A stretch of 64,000 bases of DNA from Blepharisma stoltei (Eukaryota > Ciliophora > Heterotrichea > Heterotrichida > Blepharismidae), in assembly GCA_914767885.1 (NCBI GenBank), contig CAJZBQ010000036.1:248001-312000 (forward strand), read 5' to 3'. The notes beneath the pieces were generated by a model. That model was given only the letters and a program-made list of their open reading frames with translations, was not told the DNA's origin and did not search any database. Below are positions 22,996 through 33,316 of the stretch, one piece after another. The position numbers and the translations under genes were made by a program. Numbering within the stretch: position 1 is the first letter of the stretch; each line of letters opens with the position of its first letter.

Positions 22996-25848
22996 TTAAA
23001 ACATTTCGCATCGCTTTTTCAGATTTTCCCCAGAAACTGCTCCATGTGCTAAAAGCATATCTTTAATAGCAGTCCTTTGGTTTATCATTGCAAAGTCCAA
23101 AGGTGTGCTTTTTTCGTTAGAGGTCGGAGATAGATGTGCCTTTAATCTGATCAGTTCTTTGACAACTTCTATGTGTCCATTTTCAACTGCAAGATGCAGA
23201 GATGTCTGTCCTCTTTGGTTTACTTTATCTATTTTAGCCCCATGCTTATATAAATAAGAAAGAATTTCATAGTTCCCTGAGTCTGCAGCCAACATAAATC
23301 CTGTCCATCCGTATTCATCCTCTGAGTTTATATCAAATCCATTTTTTAATAGCCAAGATAGCACTTTATAGCTTTTATATTGAATTGCCAAACACATAAG
23401 AGGTTTGTAATAGATACTTTCCATATTTAAGCGTCGATCTGAATATAAAAGCTTTCTTTCTTGGTTTTTAATATCTAAATGAATGATAAACTCTAGCAAT
23501 CTAATCGCTTGTGACTCGTGCTGATGTACTGTATAAAAGCGTGAAGCTTCATAGATCATTCATAGTGGAATTTCAGCTGACTTTAAATAACCTTCACTTA
23601 TAGCGATTTCAACAATTGAATAATTTTCAAGAAGATAATTTCTGTGCTGTGGGCATTTATAATAGGGAAATTTATTTATAATCAAGTAGCTGAAGAGTTC
23701 AATATTCCCATCAACAGCAGCGCTGCAGACAGGATTGCAATGCTTTGATTTATAAAAATCAATTTTTTCCAGCCCAAATTCGAAAAAGAGCTCACAAATT
23801 TGCCAATTTCCTTTGTGGGCTGAAAAAGTTGCTGCCGGCTTTTCATATAAATCTGAAATTTCAACCCGAGAAGTAAAGCCATGATGGTCATTTCTCCCTC
23901 GCAAAATTTCCAATAACTCTCCATAAGGAACAGGGCATAAATCAGCTCCATTGCTAATAAGAATCCTTAATAGTTCCTTATGATCAAAATTTATTGCAGA
24001 GTTAATAAGAGTTTTTTCAAATAAATGTGAATGGTGGCTTAAATCCAGCCCATATCTTATCAGCACTCTAAAAAGATTCATCAATAATTCTTGGTTTTTG
24101 ATTTCTCTTATAATTTCCATTTGCGGATATGACGAAACATCTTCATTATGTATTTCACTCATCAAATTTACATCTAAACCTTGATTGAGTATATTTTTCA
24201 TATAAATAAAATGGCTTTCGCTTCGAGCGAAATTAGCTCTGCTAATTTTCTCTCTCAAGCAATTTTATTTATGGGGTTGGGTTTTACCTCGAGAACTTCT
24301 GCACAGCAACAGCGATTTAACTTTGGGGATAAACAAAGAAACTGCTCCTCAGTGCGATCAAGAGGCTCAGGTCTTTACTCCTCAGCACACCTGAAAAAGG
24401 TGGACCCTTAGCGGAATACGCGCAGGAGCTTAGTCGGAATAAAGCCGTGGCGGCAGCAAAGCCTATCGAAGCCGGAACGCCGTACTTACCCGTGCCTTGG
24501 TGAAACGAAGTGGGTCGATCCAGAGGTCCATGGCCCGACACGTGGATAAATATGGTGGTAGCTCTGGACAAGGCTACCCTGTAGTGGACGTAAAACGTTA
24601 TAAATAATTAAGGTTAAGATTAAGATTGAGCATATTTTCAATTCTTTGTGTATCATCATTTGTTTTAAAATCATGCAATAATTTACCTATTGTAGTATCA
24701 ATAACAGTTAATCCTTTATTTTTTAACAGTTCGATTGCGATTGAGTTTGATTTTGTTGGAGAAATGAAAAGCTTTTTAATAGTAAGAGCTTTTAAATTAA
24801 TATTTAAATCGAAAAAGAATTCATCAAGTGCATCAATTTTGGGGCAGTTGCTGATATCCAGGACTTCTATTTTATGTGAGTTTTCTATCAAAACTTTTAA
24901 ATCATAAGGGGAAATCTCTGTATTTCCCGCATATAATTGTTTTAAATTTGGGAAAATTTTGACAAGTAAATCAAATCGTAAATCATTAGTTTTATTGTTT
25001 GTAATTTTCAATACTTCTAACTCCCCCCCCTCCGTGAGCGAAAAAAAGCTCATGAAGAGGCTTAATTTTATTTTTAAAAAAATCATGTATAAATGCATAG
25101 TAATTTTTTTTTCGAAATTTAAAAAACCCCCTATATAATTTAATTTTTAAAATTTATGCTATAAAATGCAATTTGTTCAAAATTAAACAGAATTAGAAAC
25201 GCTATATTAATTATCATTTATATATCAATTTTTTTTTTCATAAAAAATTTTTTATCGCTCACGGAGGGAGGGTTTTTGGGCAAAAAATAGCGACTTTTCC
25301 AATATTTTTTGTTTCTCGCGGAAGGGGAGTAAGATAAAATTTTTTTTCCCTAGAAACCCTTCATATGATAAGTCAACATTTAATTCTTCAATTGCTAGCA
25401 AAAAGTTTTCTAAATTGATTTTATTGTTAGAGAGATCCAGAGAAATCATCTGAGGCTGTGATACAATTATTTTTGCTAAAAAGTCGACATCTAAAATATA
25501 TATGCCTTATAGGTTTATAATAGATTCATCTTTAGAGACTCGATTTATATAAAGAAAATTAAAATTAAGATAATGCAAGGAATATAATTCATTAGATATT
25601 ATTTTACATTTTTCAGATCCAAGTGAAAGATTTTTCACCCATCAAGAAACTTAGAAAGAGCTATCCTTATATCAATACTTCCCGGAAAAAATTTTGGTTC
25701 AAGTGATCCTTGAAATGATACATAATGCTGAGCCTTGGATATTAAATTTCTTCACTTTTTACAAACTTTCGCGAGCCTGAGTATGTTAGGAAAAGGGCCA
25801 GATATAGATAAAATAATAGTAAGAATAGGGGAGGGAATTTTGTTCATG
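22996..25848 (-). CDS. F-box/LRR/ankyrin protein 2, interrupted by a retroposon and a C-rich element, with a damaged 5' part
   Basis: Paralogue of the neighbouring gene with the same order of parts: F-box (LAKVCKKWRNLIS), LRRs (MISLDLSNNKINLENFL; FPNLKQLYAGNTEIS; IEVLDISNCPKIDAL), a linker (TQRIENMLNQGLDVNLM) and ankyrin repeats (DEYGWTGFMLAADSGNYE; NQRGQTSLHLAVENGHIE; NEKSTPLDFAMINQ). A C-rich element (25021-25332) sits between NFIL and EVLKITNN, and a family-A retroposon (24198-24623) inside the linker. Removing both with one target copy restores the frame. The first 400 bp, however, carry two compensating frameshifts (about 25800 and 25650) and a TAA (about 25508), so the 5' end may be decaying or may hold further unrecognised insertions. 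Confidence 0.6.
24198..24623 (+). mobile_element. SINE-like retroposon, family A, in F-box/LRR/ankyrin gene 2
   Basis: Flanked by a 15-bp duplication GATTGAGYATATTTT with one mismatch (24183-24197, 24624-24638). The family-A head (ATAAATAAAATGGCTTTCGC) is on the left, the tail TTAAGGTTAAGATTAA on the right. The offset between the duplicates is 441 bp, a multiple of three. Antisense to the gene. Its 3' half matches the 42823-43240 copy. Confidence 0.85.
25021..25332. mobile_element. C-rich-ended element (CCGTGAGCGAA family) in F-box/LRR/ankyrin gene 2
   Basis: 312 bp flanked by TAA (25018-25020, 25330-25332). The left end is CTCCCCCCCCTCCGTGAGCG; on the right are two inverted copies, CGCTCACGGAGGGAGG and CTCGCGGAAGGGGAG. 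Removing it with one TAA joins NFIL to EVLKITNN in frame. Confidence 0.82.
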
Positions 25849-25979
25849 AGCTGCTTGAAGCTAAAATAAAAAATGCATTAATTTCATATTTTAATGAAAT
25901 AAGGATAAATAGAAAGTTTATGTGTAGGAATTCATTTTAATTATAACTAAATAGCTATTTAATAATGAACAAAATTTTC

Positions 25980-26288
25980 GCCAGCTATTTTTTTTTTAAA
26001 TTAGGAGATTGGGATTGAGCTAATTTCAATTTTATGCTACTATTTGTCTTTAATTAGAATTTAACCGATTTAAAGTTTCATTTTTTTAATAGCATTCTAA
26101 TTGTACTTCCATTTTAAAATATACAAGCTCGTGGAAAACTTATTTTGGTGGAATCAAATTGGGCTAAATCTATTTATATAGAAATATTATTGTTGGTTAT
26201 AAAAACAATAAATTTTGTTCTAATTTAAGGAAGGATTACCCAAAATTTTACCAATAATTTGTTTCAATTTAAAGGGGGAGCAAGAAAT
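25980..26288. mobile_element. Decayed C-rich-ended element (TTTAAATTG family)
   Basis: The right half carries two same-orientation copies of the family word, TTTTGTTCTAATTTAAGGAA (about 26213) and TTTGTTTCAATTTAAAGGGG (about 26267), spaced like the inner and outer right copies of intact elements. A left end is not convincing. The rest of 25849-26388 is AT-rich spacer. Confidence 0.45.
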
Positions 26289-26388
26289 CTGATAATATGA
26301 TGGATACAGGAAATTATTAAAAGACATTCAGATAATTTCTCTTTGTCGAGGATCTACTATTAATATCACAAGAATAATTAAAGTTTGC

Positions 26389-26460
26389 TCCGCATTTGTC
26401 TAGCTGGTTAGGATATCAGGCCTTCACCCTGAAGACCCGGGTTCGAGTCCCGGATGCGGA
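26389..26460 (+). tRNA. tRNA-Glu(UUC)
   Basis: A 72-nt cloverleaf: acceptor TCCGCAT/ATGCGGA, D-arm GTCT..GGAT with GG in the loop, anticod on stem TCAGG/CCTGA, T-arm CCGGG-TTCGAGT-CCCGG. The anticodon is TTC within loop CCTTCAC, so position 33 is C instead of the nearly universal U. A T-run (CCTTTTT) follows 2-7 nt downstream as a likely RNA polymerase III terminator. No intron. Internal A and B boxes are present in the D and T arms. Confidence 0.93.
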
Positions 26461-26781
26461 ATCCTTTTTATAACTTCTGGTGACGTATTTTTATCACAAT
26501 TATTTTAATTCCTTTATAAAGCATCATAGTTTCTGTTGATTTTGAATATTTCGCAAGATTATTCATAAATGATATTTATTTAAACATATATGAGCGAAAA
26601 ATGAGACAAACGCCATTATAAAATGGATTCAATTGCAATTCAAATATTTAATCATAATTGTTAAAGAAAACAAATATAGCTAGGCATTAAATTTATCATG
26701 CTATCTGATTAAACGGCTTTTTATTATCATAATTATTAAGCATTTTTGGTTTAACATCCCAATAATTTTTATATATAATAA

Positions 26782-27780
26782 ATGGGTATAAGTTGCCTAA
26801 AATTAAAGCAAGAAAATTATCCGTCTAAAATTGAAGTAATTGCAGGAGAAAACAAATTTTACCTCCGCTCAGTCCCAGATTCATTTTTATCTCTTGATAC
26901 CATGATAAACTGTAAGGCTAGCAAGTATTGTCCTCAGACAGATCCTTTGAACTATTATTCCATCACCTATGTGAATGAGAAAGTTGGCTTTCATTTAAAA
27001 CTACTCGACGATAAATCTTATCGTGCCGCCGCAAGATCTGCTAAAGGTGAAACTCTCAAAATAAAAATAGAGCCTTCAAGCTATCGAAACATGATCTATT
27101 TTTCTATCAAAAAAACAGGAATTTTTAATTTCGACTCCCTTCTTTCACTTATTTTGCCAAAAGTGTCAGAATTAGAAGAAAACGTCGCATCGCTACTTCA
27201 ATCCTACGATGCAATTATGAAGTTCTCCAGGTGCTTCTGTGTCAGGTGCAGCTGCCCTACTTTTCAAATGTCAGTGACCGTTCTTTTACTAGCAATTTTA
27301 TCTGATTGCAGAAGCAAAGGCTGCGCTTATAATTTTTTGTCCCGATTTCCCTTTATTGAATTCAATACGGATAGTTTAGGTTCAGAAGGGAAAGAGGCAG
27401 CAAGATACTGGAATGATATGATTTGCCACTTAGAAAAAGTGCTTCCTGCAATGAATGAAGTCTGCGAAACTTTTAAAAGAATGCAAAAAATGATTCAATT
27501 TGAGGTTGAGAATTTTCAAAAAAATAAAGAAATTGATTTGAGTGTTTTGCTTGAAAATTCAAAAAGCATGTCACAGTGCGCACTTATAGGGAAGCCTTTA
27601 GAAAGGAAAATAAAAAGTATTTATAAAGATATTGAAGAAGCTTCAGTTACCCTACAGAATCCACAAGATCAAAAAATACTTGAGGAAGTATCAAAAATGA
27701 TCAAGCTTTCAAAAGCAAACGACGCGTGCTCTGCAATAGGATTATTCGGCCTTAGAGGTAGTTTAAGAGTTAATGTATAA
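26782..27780 (+). CDS. Hypothetical protein, 332 aa, possible N-terminal lipid attachment
   Basis: An uninterrupted frame starting ATGGGT (MGISCLKLK), a pattern compatible with N-myristoylation at Gly2 plus palmitoylation at Cys5. Residues 10-110 are beta-rich (IEVIAGENKFYLRSVPDSFL; IKIEPSSYRNMIYFSIKK), and the rest is helical with a Cys-rich centre (SRCFCVRCSCPTF; DCRSKGCAYNF) and a C-terminal coiled-coil-like helix. No domain is recognised and no catalytic motif is apparent. Lipid anchoring is inference from the first five residues. The gene lies between the tRNA and a convergent membrane-protein gene and carries no insertion. Confidence 0.7.
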   Translation: MGISCLKLKQENYPSKIEVIAGENKFYLRSVPDSFLSLDTMINCKASKYCPQTDPLNYYSITYVNEKVGFHLKLLDDKSYRAAARSAKGETLKIKIEPSSYRNMIYFSIKKTGIFNFDSLLSLILPKVSELEENVASLLQSYDAIMKFSRCFCVRCSCPTFQMSVTVLLLAILSDCRSKGCAYNFLSRFPFIEFNTDSLGSEGKEAARYWNDMICHLEKVLPAMNEVCETFKRMQKMIQFEVENFQKNKEIDLSVLLENSKSMSQCALIGKPLERKIKSIYKDIEEASVTLQNPQDQKILEEVSKMIKLSKANDACSAIGLFGLRGSLRVNV

Positions 27781-27810
27781 AATCTTAGAAATCCTAGAAT
27801 TAAGTAGAAA

Positions 27811-29147
27811 TTAAACAGTTCCGTATTGAGAGTGGACATTAAACCCTACTTTTCCATCATCGCCTTCATATGATCCAAGCTCTTTATCTAATGCTGGCTT
27901 TTTTAAAACACTAGATTGCGGTTTACGACTTTTAAGCCAGCTCCAAAGTCCTGAGACAGCCTCTCCGCACGACTCTCCACATGAATCTTCACATATATTT
28001 TCTCCTTTCAATTTTTGATTGTACATATACCATAGTAACCACAATGCACCTCCAGCACCTAACAAAAAGAAAATTGTTCCCCAGCCAATTTTATATTGTG
28101 ATAGATTGAATTTTATTTAATTTTTTATTTAATAGGAATCAAAAGTGGGCTGATCTTATCGGAGGTTTATATGAAGATTAGGCAAATTGAATTAAATGCC
28201 ATTACTTTTGCTTTTCTTTACCGCCCCACACTTCTTAAAGAAATGGAGCTCAATATCATGAAAATATGGGATCTCAATTACTAAAACCAGTTCTTCTTTA
28301 ATTCCATCATCAATGAGACAATTAAAATTGATTTGCAGCTCTTTTCTTTCTGAGTCTAGCCATCCTCCAGTCATTGCACTTCCATTAAGTGTGGGGTACA
28401 TTACTTCATGATCTGTGATGATATAAGGACTGTTGAGAAAAGTTTTTGTAATTTCGTCAGTCATATAAAGATATACCAAAATATCATCAGAATCGCTGGA
28501 AACTGTGTAAGAATCATCCTTTGTGTTTCCATCAAATAATAAAGTTGGGACGCCATCATAAGCTAGCTCTGCTGAGTTCATTCCAAAGCCAATTGACAGC
28601 CCACTTCTCGTTGCTGTCGGCTGGCCACAAACTTTTAGCCAATTCACAGTGATCGGGTCACACCCAGAAGCCCCGAAAGTCACATTCATATGTAGAGTTG
28701 TCCCTCCTTCCCTATTCAGACATTCCTGCTCAACCTTATACACTGTGTATTCACTGAATAGGCCTGAAATTTTTTCATCTTTTGTGACATTCATCCATAT
28801 CCACTTGTGATCGTCAGGCTTTAGCTCATCTTCATGATGGAATTCAATTGATTCAAAATCAGGGCTTATAAGTTCTATACTTTTCTACAATGTTTAGATA
28901 ATTTATCCAAAATATCCTATATATGGATAATCAATGAAATAAAGCATAACCCACGTACATAAAAATAAATAATTGCTTCACTTGGAGGAGATTTGTAAGC
29001 AGCATTTTGAAAAGTCCAACCTGGCTGTATAACACCAGACGACACGATATCCCCGATTTTCCCATTGTCAGAGCCTATATCAATCTGTGAGCAAAACAAA
29101 GCTGATGTGTACGCGACGATAAAAATTAAAATTAGTCGTTTTCCCAT
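27811..29147 (-). CDS. Single-pass membrane protein with signal peptide, interrupted by two TA-bounded insertions
   Basis: Signal peptide MGKRLILIFIVAYTSALFC, then an extracellular or lumenal domain with several cysteines (EQECLNREGG; VTFGASGCDPITV; LKVCGQPT; INFNCLIDDG; FFKKCGAV), one membrane span (GTIFFLLGAGGALWLLWYMY) and a short acidic, cysteine-containing cytoplasmic tail (ICEDSCGESCGEAVSG). Two AT-rich segments with stops interrupt it: 28878-28957 (80 bp) and 28094-28204 (111 bp). Removing both with one TA each gives FYVELISPDF and KSKSKIGWGT junctions and 1146 nt (381 aa). The start lies 6 bp from the VPS15 stop on the same strand. Family unknown; it could be a sorting receptor, but nothing in the sequence proves that. 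Confidence 0.78.
28094..28204. mobile_element. 111-bp TA-bounded IES candidate
   Basis: Flanked by TA (28092-28093, 28203-28204). Its removal fuses the ectodomain end KSKS to KIGWGTIFF just before the membrane span and removes in-frame stops. Confidence 0.7.
28878..28957. mobile_element. 80-bp TA-bounded IES candidate
   Basis: Flanked by TA (28876-28877, 28956-28957). Removal joins IIYFYV to ELISPDFESIEF in frame. Confidence 0.7.
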
Positions 29148-29153
29148 TTTTTA

Positions 29154-32100
29154 TTAATTCCAAGCTCTAATTGTGCCATCTCTTGAAGCCGTCAGCAACA
29201 GCGGAGTCCTTTGTTTGAGAACTAAAGCCATGTCAAGAATAGCGTCAGTGTGAGCAATTTTGCGATTTGGAGGAATGTCGTCAAACTCACGTCGTTTTAT
29301 TGATGAAAAAATTGGGGAGTAAGGGTGAGAATTTGAAAAAATCGGTCCTTCTTGGATTACCAAGATATCTGGAAGCATTTGTGATGAGAAATTTGCTTTA
29401 AAGCTACCGTCTTGGCCAAGAATTGTGGACTTTTGAGGGTTGCTGAGATCCCAGAAACGAATCATGGAGTCATGACCAGCCGAAAGCAAGAATGGAGCAT
29501 TGTAGGGGCCTCCTTGAGGGCTTAAGACCTTGCGGACTGTCCGTGGATTTTCAAAGACTTTTCTCAGTCTGTGGCTGAAGTTCGCCCAGTTCTGGATATA
29601 ATTGATGGATTTGGCTGTGTACTCACTGTGCTTGCTAATGAAATTCTGTCTGAAAACGTCGTTTGTAGGGAGTTTTGGCTTTTCATTAAAGCCTTTTGAG
29701 GCCAAATTGCTTGGGACTGAGCCAGTCTCAGGCTGAAGGTAAGGAACACATATAGGGATATCTGAAGCCTGTGTAAGAATTAATGACGCCCTTCCTGTCT
29801 GGATGTTCCACATTACGATATCAGACCCATTCGCAGCAGCTATATAAGGAGTCCCATCCCCTTCAGTGTTAAATGTGCATTTAGGATCTGGGATAAACCC
29901 TTGCATGCTTAAAAATCCTTCTTCTTTTGAATGTGAATAACTGCAGCATAAAGAATTAAATCTAAGGTCATATAATAATAAATACCCAGACAATGTCCCG
30001 AGGCCTAACACTTTTGGATCTGGCCCTACACAAATAGTTGAAAATATCCCTCTTTGGTACCCAAAGTTATAGCTCTGTGCTTTTTGGCTGATCCTTAAAT
30101 CATGAATATTTAAAATCCCTTCAGTAGTGACATATGCTAAACTGTTATTATCAATAGCTGTGCCTTGAATTATGCTGGAGCTTGATATGGCTTGGACGTC
30201 TTCAAAAGTCTCTATATTGTAAGCAGAAATTCCTTTTTCAGAGCCAACAAATACGAGATCTCCACAAACGCCTAGCGATTTCAGCTTTAAGTTTTGGCCA
30301 ATTGCTTTGGTGTATCGAGACCGCAAAGGCTGGAAATTTTCAAGCTGCTTTAAGTCCCAAATTCTGACTGTGCCATCATTTGATGCACTGATAAAGACAT
30401 TGTTTTGCTCCACAACTGACAAGTGGGTCACTGCAGCTTCATGCTCGTTGAAGCAAGCTTGGAATTTTCCTTGAAAACTGAAATTGTCAAAAGGGTTATG
30501 GATTTTCATAACGTCTGACATTCTCAGTGAAGGCCGAGTGCTTTGCCTTAATTCTTTTTCTTCTTCACCAGCTAAATTTTCATATGATTTTTCTTTAGCG
30601 ATTGTAGGCTGGCCTTGGATTTTGCTGGCCTGTGGTTTTTCTTTTATAAGTGTGGCTAGCATTTCTAAGCTGTTTTTAGCTTCTTCTTCGTGGGGCAGGT
30701 AATCCTCAATAGGAATTTTATTAATAAATTTTTCAAATATCGATCTTCTGAAGCTCTTTTTTAAGTGCTCGTCTACGCATGCATTTGTAATTAAATAAAC
30801 AGATTTTGACCTTAAAGTTAAATAAGGAATCAAAATTGGCCTAATAAAGCAATAATTATCTGTGGGATCTACCTTTGCAAGCAGTGTTTTAGTGAGCTCT
30901 ATAACCTCTCCACGAATCCATTGATTAGGATGTAAAAGAAATATTGCAGATTTGATTAAAAAATCATAAGAAATTGATGGGAGCTTTCTCAAGGCCTGGA
31001 TTGAGTGGTAAACCACAATTTCACTGTGCCCATTAAATGCATTTTCTATACAAGGATAAATTTTTTCTTTAAATGCTGTGTAGCCTATCACTTCGACTAA
31101 TTTGGGAATTTGCTGCATAATGAGCACTCGATATTTGTCTCCTTTGTTTAGCCAAGGTATCAATAAAGAAACAATCTTATTTAAAGTGAATTTCTTATCA
31201 AAACAAGCGGCAAGTTCTGCGAAATTGCTTAGAAGTGTTTCTTGCACTGAATTTTCTGTTTTTGCATATAATAAATCTTTGAAAATCTGAACAATTTTTT
31301 CATTGAATTTCTCTATTTCTTTTTCAAAAGATTGGAGCTCAGCTCCTGCTTGGCTTCTTGTATATCTTGAGAGCTCTAAAAACAGCCTCCCCAGTCTTGC
31401 ACATTGTGGCAAAGATTCAGCCAGAATTGTTTGAACCCATTCACTCTCATCATTTTTCAGCACACTTATAGCAGGCCACACATATTCTTCAAATAAAAAT
31501 ACATCTCTTGTCGAAAGTTCCCTGATTTCTTCTAAAATTTTTAGAATGGTCTTTAAGCATGCAATTTTTACTTGACTTCTCTCTTCTTTTGTTGTAAGAC
31601 ATGAAATCATATAAGGGAGAATCCTATGTAATCTGCAGTCGTCTGATAAATAAGGAACTAAACTATTCAATAAATCAATGGCTTTTACTCGTATGGAAGG
31701 TTTTGAAGCATTTCTAAGTGAAGAAGTGACGACTGGGACTAGAATCTCAATTTCATTTTTATTTCTCAGAATTCCAACGATGTCTTTATATCTTCTTTCA
31801 ATAGATAAAATACGGCTGTCAGGGGTTCTTAACTGCTGGTCTAAAGCTATTTGAAACATGACTGGATAAATACACCCTGAAATTTCTTCAGAAATAATTT
31901 TCTCTTTTCAATATTCCAAGCAGTTTTCAGCTGATTTTCTTAAGCTTGGGTCCAAACAAATCATATGTGACAGCAATTCAACTATTTCAGTGTCTTGAGC
32001 TTTAGCTATTATTTTTGCCATATCCAGCTCGCCTCTTTGATAAGCTAAAAGCTGAGTCAGTGAAAACAAGCTTTTCCCGTCCATATACAGCTCAGCCAAG

Positions 32101-33133
32101 CAGCACCCTAACGAAAAAATGTCCATTTCCTTTGTAAAAGTCCCTTCAGGAATCTGCAGTTTTACAAATCGCTCAGGTGCCATATAGCAGCTTTCTCTTT
32201 TGGTGCTCGTGAAATAAAATTTATACGAGGTTAAGTCTCCTTCTTTCAAAAATGTCGGCTTATAATATGATGAAATGTCGCAAAGGAACACCCAATTCCA
32301 GCTTGTCAATAAAAAGTTGTCTGATTTGATATCTCCATGACAAATCCCATCACGGTGAAGCTGAAATACAGCATTTATCATCTGAAAAGCGATCCACCTT
32401 TTCTCTATTAAATTCAGGTTAGGTGGCCTGACTGTTTTCTGATGTAAAGTTGACTCAGCGAATTGTCTAACCAAAATTCCTGCTCTTTTCATGTCATAGC
32501 CTTCGCTCACACCCCCCCCTCGAAGTTCGACCAAGATATAGGGAAAATTCCTATTTTTTTTGGAAAATAAACCCCCCTCAAAGTTTGACCAAGACCTATA
32601 TAAATTTACTAGGAAAATAAGCAATTTTTCAAAAATTTTAATCTATGTGGGGGTGAGCTTGCGATTTTTGTATTCAAGTTCTAAAAAAAGCGTTACAAAA
32701 CCATCTTGCACTATTTTTTCTAACCTTACACCCTCTCAACCATACAGAAGAATATGATAATATTTTTCTTTTTAACGACTAAATTATATATAAAAAATTT
32801 TTCTTAACCCCCCTCAAAGTTCGACCAAAAAAATCTTGGTCGAACTTCGAGGGGGGGAGTCAGCAATATGTTGGGATGAGAGGTAGGTAAAATATTCTGA
32901 TAAAGCAGGTCGACTTTACTTTGGTATCTTGAGAGTTCTGCGTCGGTTTCTGGGTCTCGCTTTATATATACTTTTGCAAGGACAAGGCTTCGTTGCTCCA
33001 AGAGACATTTTATGCTTTTGAAGAGACGAGAGGAATTAAGGGGTTCACCTTGAGGGGAAAGAGAAGGCAATTCAAGAAGTAAAGAGTGGGCATCTGTTTG
33101 TGGCTGCTGTGAGTAAGGAACTTGGTTACCCAT
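29154..33133 (-). CDS. VPS15: VPS15 (PIK3R4) regulatory kinase of the class III PI3-kinase complex
   Basis: A pseudokinase-like scaffold acting with VPS34 in endosomal sorting and autophagy. The N-terminus MGNQ is the conserved myristoylation site. The kinase-like domain carries the family signature IEKRWIAFQMINAVFQLHRD, CHGDIKSDNFLLTSWNWVFL and CYMAPERF. A HEAT-repeat region follows (ENCLEYWKEKIISEE, Trp from UGA; ESEWVQTILAESLPQ), then C-terminal WD40 repeats (SASNDGTVRIWDLKQ; SAGHDSMIRFWDLS; TASRDGTIRAWN). A 353-bp C-rich element (32510-32862) lies between NILL and SEGYDMKRAGILVRQF. Removing it restores 3627 nt (1208 aa). The junction falls at the expected place in the family. Firm identification. 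Confidence 0.95.
32510..32862. mobile_element. C-rich-ended element with four copies of TCGAAGTTCGACCAAGAT, inside VPS15
   Basis: Flanked by TCA (32507-32509, 32860-32862). Left end CACCCCCCCCTCGAAGTTCG; inner left copy CTCAAAGTTTGACCAAGAC (about 32577); inner right copy CTCAAAGTTCGACCAAAA (about 32812); inverted right-end copy. The two outer copies share CTCGAAG while the two inner share CTCAAAG. Removal with one TCA restores the VPS15 frame. Confidence 0.9.
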
Positions 33134-33316
33134 TTCTGAATTTTAAGTTTATGTGTAGACTTAAATAAATTTTTGGAATAAAAATAATTTTTTCGCTAAA
33201 AATATTTAAATGATTAAGGAAATTGTTGCTAAAGTAAAGAAAATTTATAATAAATATTAATTTAAATTTTCCTATACAATTTTAAGTTTTGCAATTCATC
33301 ATCATTTGAATATAAA

